DNA of 34,094 bases from a bacterium (GTDB lineage: Bacteria > Actinomycetota > Acidimicrobiia > Acidimicrobiales > Bin134): contig JAPOSH010000021.1 of assembly GCA_026709815.1 (NCBI GenBank), positions 1 to 34,094 of the forward strand, given 5' to 3'. The translations under genes were made by a program, and so were the position numbers. Positions 8,449-16,949 of the stretch are shown here, in pieces (position 1 is the stretch's first letter; each line of letters opens with the position of its first letter). The notes beneath the pieces are model-generated. The model was not told where the DNA came from and made no database searches. It saw only the letters and a list, made by a program, of their open reading frames with translations.

Positions 8449-9582
8449 ATGGCCCCGGTGCGATTCGATTTGAGCGACGATCAGGAGTTCTTCCGGGAGA
8501 CTGCTCGTCGTTTTATCGAAGCCGAGGCGCCACCCAGCGCAGTGCGGGAGTGGCATGGCCTGCCCGGGGGCTTTCCGCCGAGTTGGTGGCAGACCGCGGC
8601 CGAGCTGGGCTGGACCTCCCTCATGGTGCCCGAGTCGCTGGGCGGGGGCAGCATCTCCGGGCGACCGATCATCGATGTCACCATCGTGGCCGACGAGATG
8701 GGCCGGGGTGTGGTGCCGGGGCCGTTCATGCCCACCAACGTGGTGGCCGACACTCTGGGCCGATCGGGGAACCCCGATCAACAGTCGCTGCTGGAAGGGG
8801 TCGTGGCGGGCGAGGTCGTGATGGCATGGGCGTTCTGCGAGCCGGGCGGCCACTGGACCGCCGACCATGTGGCCGCCGCGGCGGCGCCGGTGAACGGCGG
8901 CTACGCGCTCTTTGGCGCCAAGACCGCGGTGGAGGCCGCCGCGCAGGCCCACCACTTGCTGGTGACCGCCCGGACGCCTGATGGATTGGCCCAGTTCCTG
9001 CTGCCCTCTGATACTCCCGGAATCACCATCACCCCTCAGGAGTCGCTGGATTTGGGCCGTCGCTTCGCCGAAGTGCGCCTCGACGGGGTGGACGTCGGCC
9101 CTGAATCTGTGGTGGGCGCGCCGGGAACAGCGACCGATGCCGATGTGGAGCGTCAGCGCCATCTGATGATGCTGCTCCAGTGCGCCGACAACGCCGGATC
9201 GGCGGCCCGGGTGCTGGAGTTCACCGTTGCGTACGCTTTCGACCGCTACTCGTTCGGGCGACCTCTGGCGTCGTATCAGGCCCTCAAGCACCGCTTCGCC
9301 GACATGAAGCTGTGGTCGGAGGCCTCGCAGGCCGCAGTGGACGGAGCGGCTGACGCACTGGCCGATGCCCGCGATGAGGATCGGATGGTGAGCGTGGCCA
9401 AATCGTACGTGGGCGACCGGTCGGTAGAGCTCATGCAGGACTGTGTGCAGATGCATGGCGGCATCGGGGTCACCTATGAGCACGACCTGCACCTGTACCT
9501 GCGCCGGGCCACCGTCAACCGCGGGCTGTTCGGCACCCCGGCCGACCATCGTGACCACCTGTCGAGAATCAGCGGGTACTAA
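8449..9582 (+). CDS. Acyl-CoA dehydrogenase family protein
   Basis: FDLSDDQEFFRETARRF, FDRYSFGRPLASYQALKHRFADM, MQDCVQMHGGIGVTYEHDLHLYLRRA. Confidence 0.93.
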   Translation: MAPVRFDLSDDQEFFRETARRFIEAEAPPSAVREWHGLPGGFPPSWWQTAAELGWTSLMVPESLGGGSISGRPIIDVTIVADEMGRGVVPGPFMPTNVVADTLGRSGNPDQQSLLEGVVAGEVVMAWAFCEPGGHWTADHVAAAAAPVNGGYALFGAKTAVEAAAQAHHLLVTARTPDGLAQFLLPSDTPGITITPQESLDLGRRFAEVRLDGVDVGPESVVGAPGTATDADVERQRHLMMLLQCADNAGSAARVLEFTVAYAFDRYSFGRPLASYQALKHRFADMKLWSEASQAAVDGAADALADARDEDRMVSVAKSYVGDRSVELMQDCVQMHGGIGVTYEHDLHLYLRRATVNRGLFGTPADHRDHLSRISGY

Positions 9583-9610
9583 AGCGGGCATCAAAGGGTA
9601 TGAGAAGGCG

Positions 9611-10870
9611 ATGATCATGGACGACTTTGTGTACGCCGAGACCGATCCCTCCGAGCTGGCCGAGTATCGGGAGCAGGTGCAGACCTGGATGAGCGAGAAC
9701 ATGCCCCGGCGCGACCCCGAAAATCCCTGGCATCCCACCCAGGACGACGACGAGCGCAGCAGCCGCAACCGGGAGCTCCAGCGGCGGCTGTTCGACGGGG
9801 GGTACGCCGCGGTGTGCTACCCCGTCGAGTACGGCGGCCAGGGCTTGACCATCGCCCACCGGCGGATCATCGACGAGGTGAGCATGGGCTTCGACATGCC
9901 GCTGCTGTTCAGCGTGCCCACCTTGTCGATCTGCGGGCCGACCATTCTGGAGTACGGCACCGAGCAGCAGAAGCAGCGCTACATACCGGCCTGGATCCGG
10001 GGCGACGAGCTGTGGGTGCAGTTCATGTCCGAGCCCAGCGGCGGTTCTGACATGGCCGGCGCCCTGACCCGGGCCGACCGCGACGGCGACGCCTTCGTGG
10101 TCAACGGCTCCAAGATCTGGAGCACTTTCGCCCAGCGCTCCGACTATGCCCTGATGCTGGCCCGCACCAACTGGGAGGTGCCCAAGCACCGGGGCCTGAC
10201 CATGTTCATCGTGCCCATCGGCCACCCGGGCATCGAGATACACCCCATAAAGATGGTGGACGGCACCGAGGAGTTCTGCCAGGAGTACTTCAACGACGTC
10301 ATCCTCCCCGCCGAGAACGTGGTGGGCGAGGTTGACGACGGATGGACGGTGGCCAGCCGCCTGCTGTTCCACGAGCGGGCCGCGGTGGGTGGCGCCTCGC
10401 CCTACACCCAAGGCCGGCATCGGGGCCGCGCGGCCTCGGGATTGGCCGACTTGGTGTCGGGCGCTGGCCGTCGCCGCGCCGACGAACAAGGTCGCCTGCG
10501 CCAGCAGATCGGTGGTTTGGTGACGATGAGGCAGCTCGAGCCTCTGCTGTCGGCTCGGGTGGTGCGGGGGATAGAGAAGGGCAGGCTCCCATCCCCGGCA
10601 GGATCGCTGGTGCGCTTGTTCCACGGCCTGGCCCAGCTGGAGCGCCAGACGACGGCGTTCGAGGTGCAAGGCGATGCCGCGCTGGTGTGGAACCCGGGCG
10701 ATGCCAGCGGCGGCTACGGCGTGGAGTATGTCCAGCGTCAGCAGGCCTGCATCGGCGGCGGGACCACCGAGATGGCCCGCAACATCATCAGCGAGCGCCT
10801 CCTCGGCATGCCCCGCGAGCCTGCGGCCGACCGCGACCTCCCCTTCAACCAAGTCCCCCGCAGCGGCTGA
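9611..10870 (+). CDS. Acyl-CoA dehydrogenase family protein
   Basis: PVEYGGQGLTIAHRRIIDEVS, WVQFMSEPSGGSDMAG, VNGSKIWSTFAQRSDYALMLART, IGGGTTEMARNIISERLLGMPR; ATG 9611 in frame. Confidence 0.94.
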   Translation: MIMDDFVYAETDPSELAEYREQVQTWMSENMPRRDPENPWHPTQDDDERSSRNRELQRRLFDGGYAAVCYPVEYGGQGLTIAHRRIIDEVSMGFDMPLLFSVPTLSICGPTILEYGTEQQKQRYIPAWIRGDELWVQFMSEPSGGSDMAGALTRADRDGDAFVVNGSKIWSTFAQRSDYALMLARTNWEVPKHRGLTMFIVPIGHPGIEIHPIKMVDGTEEFCQEYFNDVILPAENVVGEVDDGWTVASRLLFHERAAVGGASPYTQGRHRGRAASGLADLVSGAGRRRADEQGRLRQQIGGLVTMRQLEPLLSARVVRGIEKGRLPSPAGSLVRLFHGLAQLERQTTAFEVQGDAALVWNPGDASGGYGVEYVQRQQACIGGGTTEMARNIISERLLGMPREPAADRDLPFNQVPRSG

Positions 10871-10888
10871 GGCCAGCCTTGTGGGCCG

Positions 10889-10923
10889 CGGCGCTATGGC
10901 GCCGGGAGGCGCTCGAAGAGCGC
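10889..10923. terminator. Two adjacent GC hairpins between convergent genes (possible bidirectional terminator)
   Basis: CGGCGC-TATG-GCGCCG (10889-10904) and GCGCTC-GAA-GAGCGC (10909-10923); no U-tract. Confidence 0.35.
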
Positions 10924-10927
10924 TGGC

Positions 10928-11467
10928 TCAGTCGTCTTGGTTCTGCTCGCCTTGGCTTTGGTTCTCTTGGCTTTGGTCTTCTTGGTCTTGGTCGTCTTGG
11001 CTTTGGTCGTCTTGGTTTTGGGGGATTTGCTTTGTCATGGCCACGACGTTGCAGCCTTGTTGGCGTTGCACGCTGACGGTGTCCATGACCCGGAGCACGA
11101 GGGCGAGTCCCAGTTGCTCGAGGTTGGAATCGTCCAATATGAGCTCGGCGGCTGAAGAGGGAATTTGAGCCGTGGGCAGCGGCTGCCCGGCATGGGCGAT
11201 GAGAATCAGCAGCTCGTCGGGGTCTTGGTAGAGCGCGAGTTCGATTCGCTGGGGTTCGTCGCCCTCAAAGCTGTTCTCGATGGAGAAGCTGAGGATCTCA
11301 TCCACGGAGAGATTGAGGGTGTAGGCGAGCTGGCTGCCGAGTCCGTGCTGGGTGCAGAACTCCTCGATCGCCGCGGCCACCCTGGCCAGCTCGCGTAAGT
11401 CGTTCACCAGCGAAAGCTCCAGAACAGCGCCTTGGGCCGGCTCAGGCGGGGACATCGTTTCGCTCAC
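10928..11467 (-). CDS. Degenerate GHKL/RsbW-like (anti-sigma-factor-kinase-like) protein with Q/D-rich repetitive C-terminal tail
   Basis: Architecture LAYTLNLSVDEILSFSIENSF...LLILIAHAGQPLP...LEQLGLALVLRVMDTVSVQRQQGCNVVAMTKQI resembles HATPase_c_2; tail QNQDDQSQDDQDQEDQSQENQSQGEQNQDD. Confidence 0.7.
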   Translation of the reverse strand: MSETMSPPEPAQGAVLELSLVNDLRELARVAAAIEEFCTQHGLGSQLAYTLNLSVDEILSFSIENSFEGDEPQRIELALYQDPDELLILIAHAGQPLPTAQIPSSAAELILDDSNLEQLGLALVLRVMDTVSVQRQQGCNVVAMTKQIPQNQDDQSQDDQDQEDQSQENQSQGEQNQDD

Positions 11468-11470
11468 TGC

Positions 11471-12589
11471 TCACTCTTCTCGCAGAGAGTCGCTGAAGAA
11501 ATCGGTGACCGGTTTGGCGAGGTAGCTGATCACCGAGCGGTCGCCCGTGCTTATCAGCACTTCGGCGGGCATGCCGGGTATCAGCGGCAGCCCGCCGCCT
11601 TCGCCTTGCGCGGTCGCATCTATGGCTACCTCCGCCTCGTAGTAGGAACGCCCGGTCCGCGGGTCGGAGATCGTGTCGGCTGACACCCTCATCACCGTCC
11701 CACTCCGCTCTGGGGTGGTCTGGTACTGGAAGGCAGGAAAGCGGATGGTCGCCTCTTGGCCCGCGTACACCCGGTCGATGTAGACCGGCCGGATCTGAGC
11801 CACCACGATCAGCGCCGAACCGTCGGGCACGATGTAGAGCAGCGGCTCCGCAGGACGCACGATGTCGCCCGGCCCGGAGACGGCAAGGCCGAACACGGTT
11901 CCGGAGACAGGCGCCAGCACTTCTTGTCTGAAGACTCGGCCGCGCAATGACCGCTCACGGCGGGTGAGTTCTTGTGCTTGGGAGCGAACCTGCTGGAGTT
12001 GCGCCTCTACCTCGTCTGAGCGCTCCGCTTCCAGCTTCAATAGCTCCGCTTCTAGCTCGGCGGCTTCCTGCGGCCCTGGGGCCGACTCGATCCGGCTTTG
12101 CAGCAGCCCGGTGAGCTGCGCATGGAGGTCGCTGCGGGTGGCGAAGGCCAGCTCCTCTTCGCCCAGTAGCTGCTGCACCTCATGGGACTGCTCGGCCAGT
12201 TCCAGGAGCTGGTCGTCCCAGGAGATGAACTCCTCCTGGCGGAGCTCCGCTTCCAGTCGGTCGCGGTGGGCCTGCAAGGCGGCGAGGTCCAGTTCGATCG
12301 CCTCCAGCTCCGAGTTGATCTGCCCGACGGCGAAGCGCAGCAGCGGATCGCCAGGCTCGACGCTGTCGCCGTTGGCGACTAGGACCTCGGCCACGACTCC
12401 GCCGTCTAAGTGCTCAATCGGCTGGTTGCGGGTCTCGCCCGCGACCTGGGCCGGGGCCACCACCGCGCTGTCCACCGATGCCCCCACTCCCCATCCCACC
12501 AGTCCAACCACCAGCGCGACCACGCCGAAGGTTCCCAAAAGCAGCGGCCGCCGGGCGGAGTACCGCCCCTCGTCGGTATCCCGGTTCAT
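11471..12589 (-). CDS. HlyD-family type I secretion membrane fusion protein
   Basis: Single N-terminal TM, coiled-coil region, VLAPVSGTVFGLAVSGPGDIVRPAEPLLYIVPDGSALIVVAQIRPVYIDRVYAGQEATIRFPAF; ATGA overlap with upstream ABC gene. Confidence 0.88.
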   Translation of the reverse strand: MNRDTDEGRYSARRPLLLGTFGVVALVVGLVGWGVGASVDSAVVAPAQVAGETRNQPIEHLDGGVVAEVLVANGDSVEPGDPLLRFAVGQINSELEAIELDLAALQAHRDRLEAELRQEEFISWDDQLLELAEQSHEVQQLLGEEELAFATRSDLHAQLTGLLQSRIESAPGPQEAAELEAELLKLEAERSDEVEAQLQQVRSQAQELTRRERSLRGRVFRQEVLAPVSGTVFGLAVSGPGDIVRPAEPLLYIVPDGSALIVVAQIRPVYIDRVYAGQEATIRFPAFQYQTTPERSGTVMRVSADTISDPRTGRSYYEAEVAIDATAQGEGGGLPLIPGMPAEVLISTGDRSVISYLAKPVTDFFSDSLREE

Positions 12590-14433
12590 GGCTTGCCGGT
12601 GCCCTCTGACGGTGCGGCAAGCGCCGGTTCACGGGTTTTGCGCCGAAGGCGTTGAACGACGGCGTTGATCCGGCGCTGGCGGATGTCGTCCGCAGATACC
12701 TGGCCCTGCGGTCTTGGGCCGGCGCCGGCCGGTGCCGTGCCAGCCTGTTTCAGGGTTCGAACAGGTCGGCGACCGCCGCTTTCGCTCACTGCGGGCACCG
12801 GTCGGCCTTCCTCCATGATGTAGACCGCATCGCACTGCGCGAACGCCCCGTGCCGGTGGGCCACCACCACCGCTGCCCCGCCCCGCTGCTTGTGAGCCTC
12901 CAGCGCCCGGGCCATGGCCATTGTGCCCTCGGCGTCGAGGTTCGAGTCAGGCTCGTCCATCACGATTATCACCGGGTCGCCGAAGAAGGCCCGCGCCAGC
13001 GCGATCCGCTGCCGCTGACCGCCTGACAGCGCCGCGCCGCCCGAGGAGACCCGAAAGTCGTAGCCGTCGGGCAGCCCGAGGATCATCTCGTGGGCCCCGG
13101 CGCGTTTGGCCGCCTTGACGATGTCATCATCGGACGCATCCTCGGACAGCCTCGCGATGTTCTCCGCCACGGTGCCGTCGAACAGCACCACCTCTTGCGG
13201 CAAATAGCCCACATGCTCGCCCAGCCGGTCGCCGTACTGCTCAAGCTCAGCGCCGTCGAGGCGGATCGAGCCCCCAGCGGGTGGCCACACCCCGGCCAGC
13301 GCCCTCGCGAAGGTGGACTTGCCCGACGCGGTGGGCCCGGCAATCCCCGCGGCCTGTCCCGGCTCGAGCCGCAGGCTGGCGTTGCGGACGATCGCGTATC
13401 GAGCCCCTGGCGGGGCCACCACCACCCTGCTGGCGTCGAGCACAGCCCGCGGCTTGGGCAGAGAAGTGCGGGGCATGGCCTCCGGCGTCGCCGTCAGCAG
13501 CGCCGACAAGGAGCGGTACGCGCCGACCGCCCGCTGCATCAACGGCCACTGCCCTATAGCTGAATCTATCGGGGCCAGTGCCCGGCCCAGCAGAATCGAC
13601 CCCGCAATCATCAAACCCGGGGTTATCTCCCCTTCGATCGCCAGCCATGCCCCCAGACCCAGCATCATGGATTGCAGGAACAGCCGCAGCGTCTTCGACG
13701 TGCTGGAGAACAAACCCAACCGGTCAGACGACTCCAAGGTCTGATCGAGCACGCCGAGGCGCAGCTGCTTTGAGCGGGCCACCACTGCATCGCGCATCCC
13801 GAGCCCCGCGACCGTCTCCCCCCCGGCCCGCATCTGCTCGATGAAAAAAGTGGACTCGTTGGTCTTCTGCTGCAACTCCTGCTGAAGCTTGGCGGTGCGC
13901 CTCTGGCTCAACAGGGCGATACCCGCCAGCAGCACCCCTGAGAACACCGCCAGCACCCCCAAAAGCCAGTGGAAGGCGAACAGCACGGCCAGGAAGACCG
14001 GGGTGAACGGCGCGTCGAAGAACGCGAACGGCGCTGCGCTGGAGCAGAACCGCTGTATCGCCTCCAAGTCTTGCGGGCCGGTGCTCGGATGCGACCGCTC
14101 AGCCGGTGAGGCTGACCGGTCCAAAACAGCTCGAAGAACCCGCGAGTCCAACCGCGACTGCAGCCGGGCGCCGGCCCGGGCGAGCACCCGGCTCCGGGCG
14201 TAGTCCAGCACGCCCATCATCAAGAACAAGAAGGCGACGATCAACACCAGCGCGAGCAGCGTGGCCTCAGATCGCGACGACAGAACCCTGTCGTACACCT
14301 GCAACATGAACACCGGCCCCGTCAACATCAACACATTGACGAACACGCTGAAAAGCCCGCACGCCGCGAAAAGCTTGCGGCACTCGGAGATAGCCGCTCG
14401 TATCTCCCGAGAGCCCTCGCTTGCGTCGTTCAC
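12586..14433 (-). CDS. Type I secretion system permease/ATPase (PrtD-like ABC)
   Basis: LFAACGLFSVFVNVLMLTGPVFMLQVYDRVLSSRSEATLLAL, Walker A GPTASGKSTFARALAGVWPP, LSGGQRQRIALARAFFGDPVIIVMDEPDSNLD; GTG start at 14433 preferred over track start 14835. Confidence 0.88.
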   Translation of the reverse strand: MNDASEGSREIRAAISECRKLFAACGLFSVFVNVLMLTGPVFMLQVYDRVLSSRSEATLLALVLIVAFLFLMMGVLDYARSRVLARAGARLQSRLDSRVLRAVLDRSASPAERSHPSTGPQDLEAIQRFCSSAAPFAFFDAPFTPVFLAVLFAFHWLLGVLAVFSGVLLAGIALLSQRRTAKLQQELQQKTNESTFFIEQMRAGGETVAGLGMRDAVVARSKQLRLGVLDQTLESSDRLGLFSSTSKTLRLFLQSMMLGLGAWLAIEGEITPGLMIAGSILLGRALAPIDSAIGQWPLMQRAVGAYRSLSALLTATPEAMPRTSLPKPRAVLDASRVVVAPPGARYAIVRNASLRLEPGQAAGIAGPTASGKSTFARALAGVWPPAGGSIRLDGAELEQYGDRLGEHVGYLPQEVVLFDGTVAENIARLSEDASDDDIVKAAKRAGAHEMILGLPDGYDFRVSSGGAALSGGQRQRIALARAFFGDPVIIVMDEPDSNLDAEGTMAMARALEAHKQRGGAAVVVAHRHGAFAQCDAVYIMEEGRPVPAVSESGGRRPVRTLKQAGTAPAGAGPRPQGQVSADDIRQRRINAVVQRLRRKTREPALAAPSEGTGKP

Positions 14434-14494
14434 ACCTGGCACTTGCCATAAAGTAAACCAAGCAAACACGCTCTGCATAAATCGGGGGAACCCT
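14434..14494. promoter_or_regulatory. Divergent intergenic region, likely bidirectional promoter
   Basis: About 61 bp between divergent starts (T1SS ABC and lipoprotein), locally AT-richer. Confidence 0.4.
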
Positions 14495-15972
14495 ATGAAG
14501 AACAAAAAGAGGCGCGGGCTGATCGGAGTGCTGCTGGCGCTGGCCATGATCGCCGCAGCCTGCGGCGGCAACGACGACGATGGCAATGGCGGCAATCCTG
14601 CTCCCGCCTCGGCCACTGAGGCACCGGCCGAGGCTGAGCCGGGACCGGGATCACCGGCACCGGAAACCGAGTCCGAAGAAGCCGCCCCCGCAGAGCCCGC
14701 GCCCGGCATAGGAGACGCCCCAGAAACCGAAGAGCCGGTGTTCGAGCCGGCCCCCACTGAGGAGCCGGCGCCGGAAATACCCCTCACCGCCACTTGGCGG
14801 GGCGTGACCGCCGACACCATCACCATCGGCGTCACCTACCTCGACATCGACCAGCTGGTGGAGCTCGGCTTCTCCCCGGCCACTTGGGGCGACCAAGAGC
14901 TGATGATCCAGGCGCTGGCCGACGACGTCAACGAGCGGGGCGGCATCAACGGCCGGCAGTTGGAGGTTGTCATGGACAAGTACAGCCCCATCGGCGCCAC
15001 CGAGGCCGGGTGACCGAGGACAACGAGGTGTTCGCCGTGTTGTTCGGGTTCCTGGGCCCGGCCGAGGTGGCCAACACCTGCATCGTCGGCACGCAGGAGA
15101 CGATCCTGGTCGGGGGGACCATCACCGCCGAGCGCCTAGCCGAAGCCCGGGCGCCGTGGGTCAACGAGCGGGTGACGCGCGAGGTCAGCACCGGCGCTCT
15201 GTTCACCCTGCTCGAAGCAGAGGGAATGCTCGAGGGAAGGTCGGTTGCGGTGGTGGCCGACGCTTCGGCGGCCCCGCAACTCGGGGAGGTGGCCGACCTG
15301 CTGCGGGGGCGGGGAATCGAACCGGTGCTCGAGATCGCCACCTCCGCCCAAGTGTCTGATCTCATCGCCCAGAACCAAGAGTGGGCCGCATTGTCGGAGC
15401 GCATCCGAGCCGCGGGCGCCAACACCCTCCTGCTGGTGGGCAACGCATCGGCCGGCATCGAGAATGCCGCGCTGAACGGGCTGGAGGTGGACATCTGGGC
15501 CACCGACGCCTCTGGGCTGGGCAGCAACATCGGCAACAACGTGAACCCCGAGTCGGCCCGGGGCGTGATCACCGTGAACGCCATGACCGGCGCCCAGATA
15601 TTTGAGACCGATCCCCGGTTCAAAGAGTGCCTCGACGCGTTCAACGCCAGACATCCCGACATCGAGGTCAAGCACCCCGACACCCTCGAAGAAGGCGAGC
15701 CGCTTTGGTATAACGGCTTGTCCGCCCACTGCCGGTTCTTCCAGCTCTTCGAGCTGCTGGCCACCGCGGCCGGGCCCAACCTGACCCACGAGACCTTCGC
15801 CGAGGCCATCGCCGGCATCGGCGAGTTCTCGATCGCCGGCCAGCCCTACGCATCGTTGGGGCCGGACAAGCTCTCCAGCAACGACTCCTTCCAGCTCTTG
15901 GAGCAGGATCCCGATCGGGGGGCACGGGGCGAGCTGGTGCCGATCGGCCCGCTGCGAGACGCAACGCCGTAG
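14495..15972 (+). pseudogene. Branched-chain-amino-acid-type periplasmic substrate-binding lipoprotein, disrupted (two frames)
   Basis: Lipobox-like AMIAAACGG and P/E/A-rich linker in frame 14495-15013 end at ...YSPIGATEAG*; homologous continuation VTEDNEVFAVLFGFLGPAEVANTC... is in another frame 15010-15972. Confidence 0.75.
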
Positions 15973-16016
15973 GCGGGCGGCACTCTAGGCGGGCGGCACT
16001 CTAGGCGGGCGGTTCT
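15970..16016. repeat. 16-nt tandem repeat, about 2.9 copies (taggcgggcggcactc)
   Basis: taggcgggcggcactc|taggcgggcggcactc|taggcgggcggttct directly visible. Confidence 0.95.
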
Positions 16017-16057
16017 GAACTGACCGCTCCTGCGCAAAGGAGAATACGGTTGCGGCT

Positions 16058-16882
16058 ATGAGCGATGGTCCTTCCGCATCCCATCGGCTGGCCGAGGCTT
16101 TCGCGACCGGTCGCCCCGCGCTGGGGGCCTGGGCCGGGCTGCCCGCGGCGATGAGCTGCGAGATCATGTCCCGAGCCGGGTTCGATTACATATGCATCGA
16201 CATGCAGCACGGGCTGGCCGACTACTCCGACGCGGTGGCGATGCTGGCCGCCATCGACCTGGGCCCCGCCACCCCGGTGGTGCGGGTGCCGTGGAACGAG
16301 CAGGGCATCATCGGCCGGGTGCTGGACGCCGGGGCGATGGGCGTCATCGTCCCCATGGTCAACAGCCGCACCGAGGCCGAGGCCGCGGTGCGGTCGTGCC
16401 GCTACGCGCCCGAGGGCGCCCGCAGCTTCGGCCCGACCCGGGTGGCCCAGCGTGACGGGCCCGGCTATTTCGCCGGGGCCAACCAAGCCGTCAAGTGCAT
16501 CCCCATGGTGGAGACCGTCGCCGCGCTGGAGAACCTGGACCACATCGTGTCCACGCCGGGGGTCGACGCCGTATACGTCGGCCCCGCCGATCTGTCGGTG
16601 AGCTTGGGCCTGCCACCCGGCAACAACGACAGCGAAGCGTCGTTCGACGATGCCCTAGCCGCCATCGTGGCGGCCTGCAACCGCCACGGCGTGGTCCCCG
16701 GCATCCACTCCACCCCCTCGCTCGCTCCCGCCCGGGCAGCCCAGGGCTTCCGCCTCATCACCGTCACCGCCGACAACGCCGCCCTCTCCGCCGCCGTCAC
16801 CGCCCACCGCCAGTCCGTCTCAGACGCCCTCAGCGGCCGCGCCTCCACCAGCACCAAGGTCGCCAGCGAGTCCCTCTACTGA
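16058..16882 (+). CDS. HpcH/HpaI aldolase/citrate lyase family protein
   Basis: GAWAGLPAAMSCEIMSRAGFDYICIDMQHG, PVVRVPWNEQGIIGRVLDAGAMGVIVPMVNSRTEAE, YVGPADLSVSLG. Confidence 0.93.
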   Translation: MSDGPSASHRLAEAFATGRPALGAWAGLPAAMSCEIMSRAGFDYICIDMQHGLADYSDAVAMLAAIDLGPATPVVRVPWNEQGIIGRVLDAGAMGVIVPMVNSRTEAEAAVRSCRYAPEGARSFGPTRVAQRDGPGYFAGANQAVKCIPMVETVAALENLDHIVSTPGVDAVYVGPADLSVSLGLPPGNNDSEASFDDALAAIVAACNRHGVVPGIHSTPSLAPARAAQGFRLITVTADNAALSAAVTAHRQSVSDALSGRASTSTKVASESLY

Positions 16883-16949
16883 GCACCCGCCCCGTTGACC
16901 ATGACATATTGACATGTTTATCTTATCATAATTTGATATCTTGCTAACC

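Noticed and set aside
8401-9768. 455-aa minus-strand ORF
   Set aside because: Antisense to the first acyl-CoA dehydrogenase.
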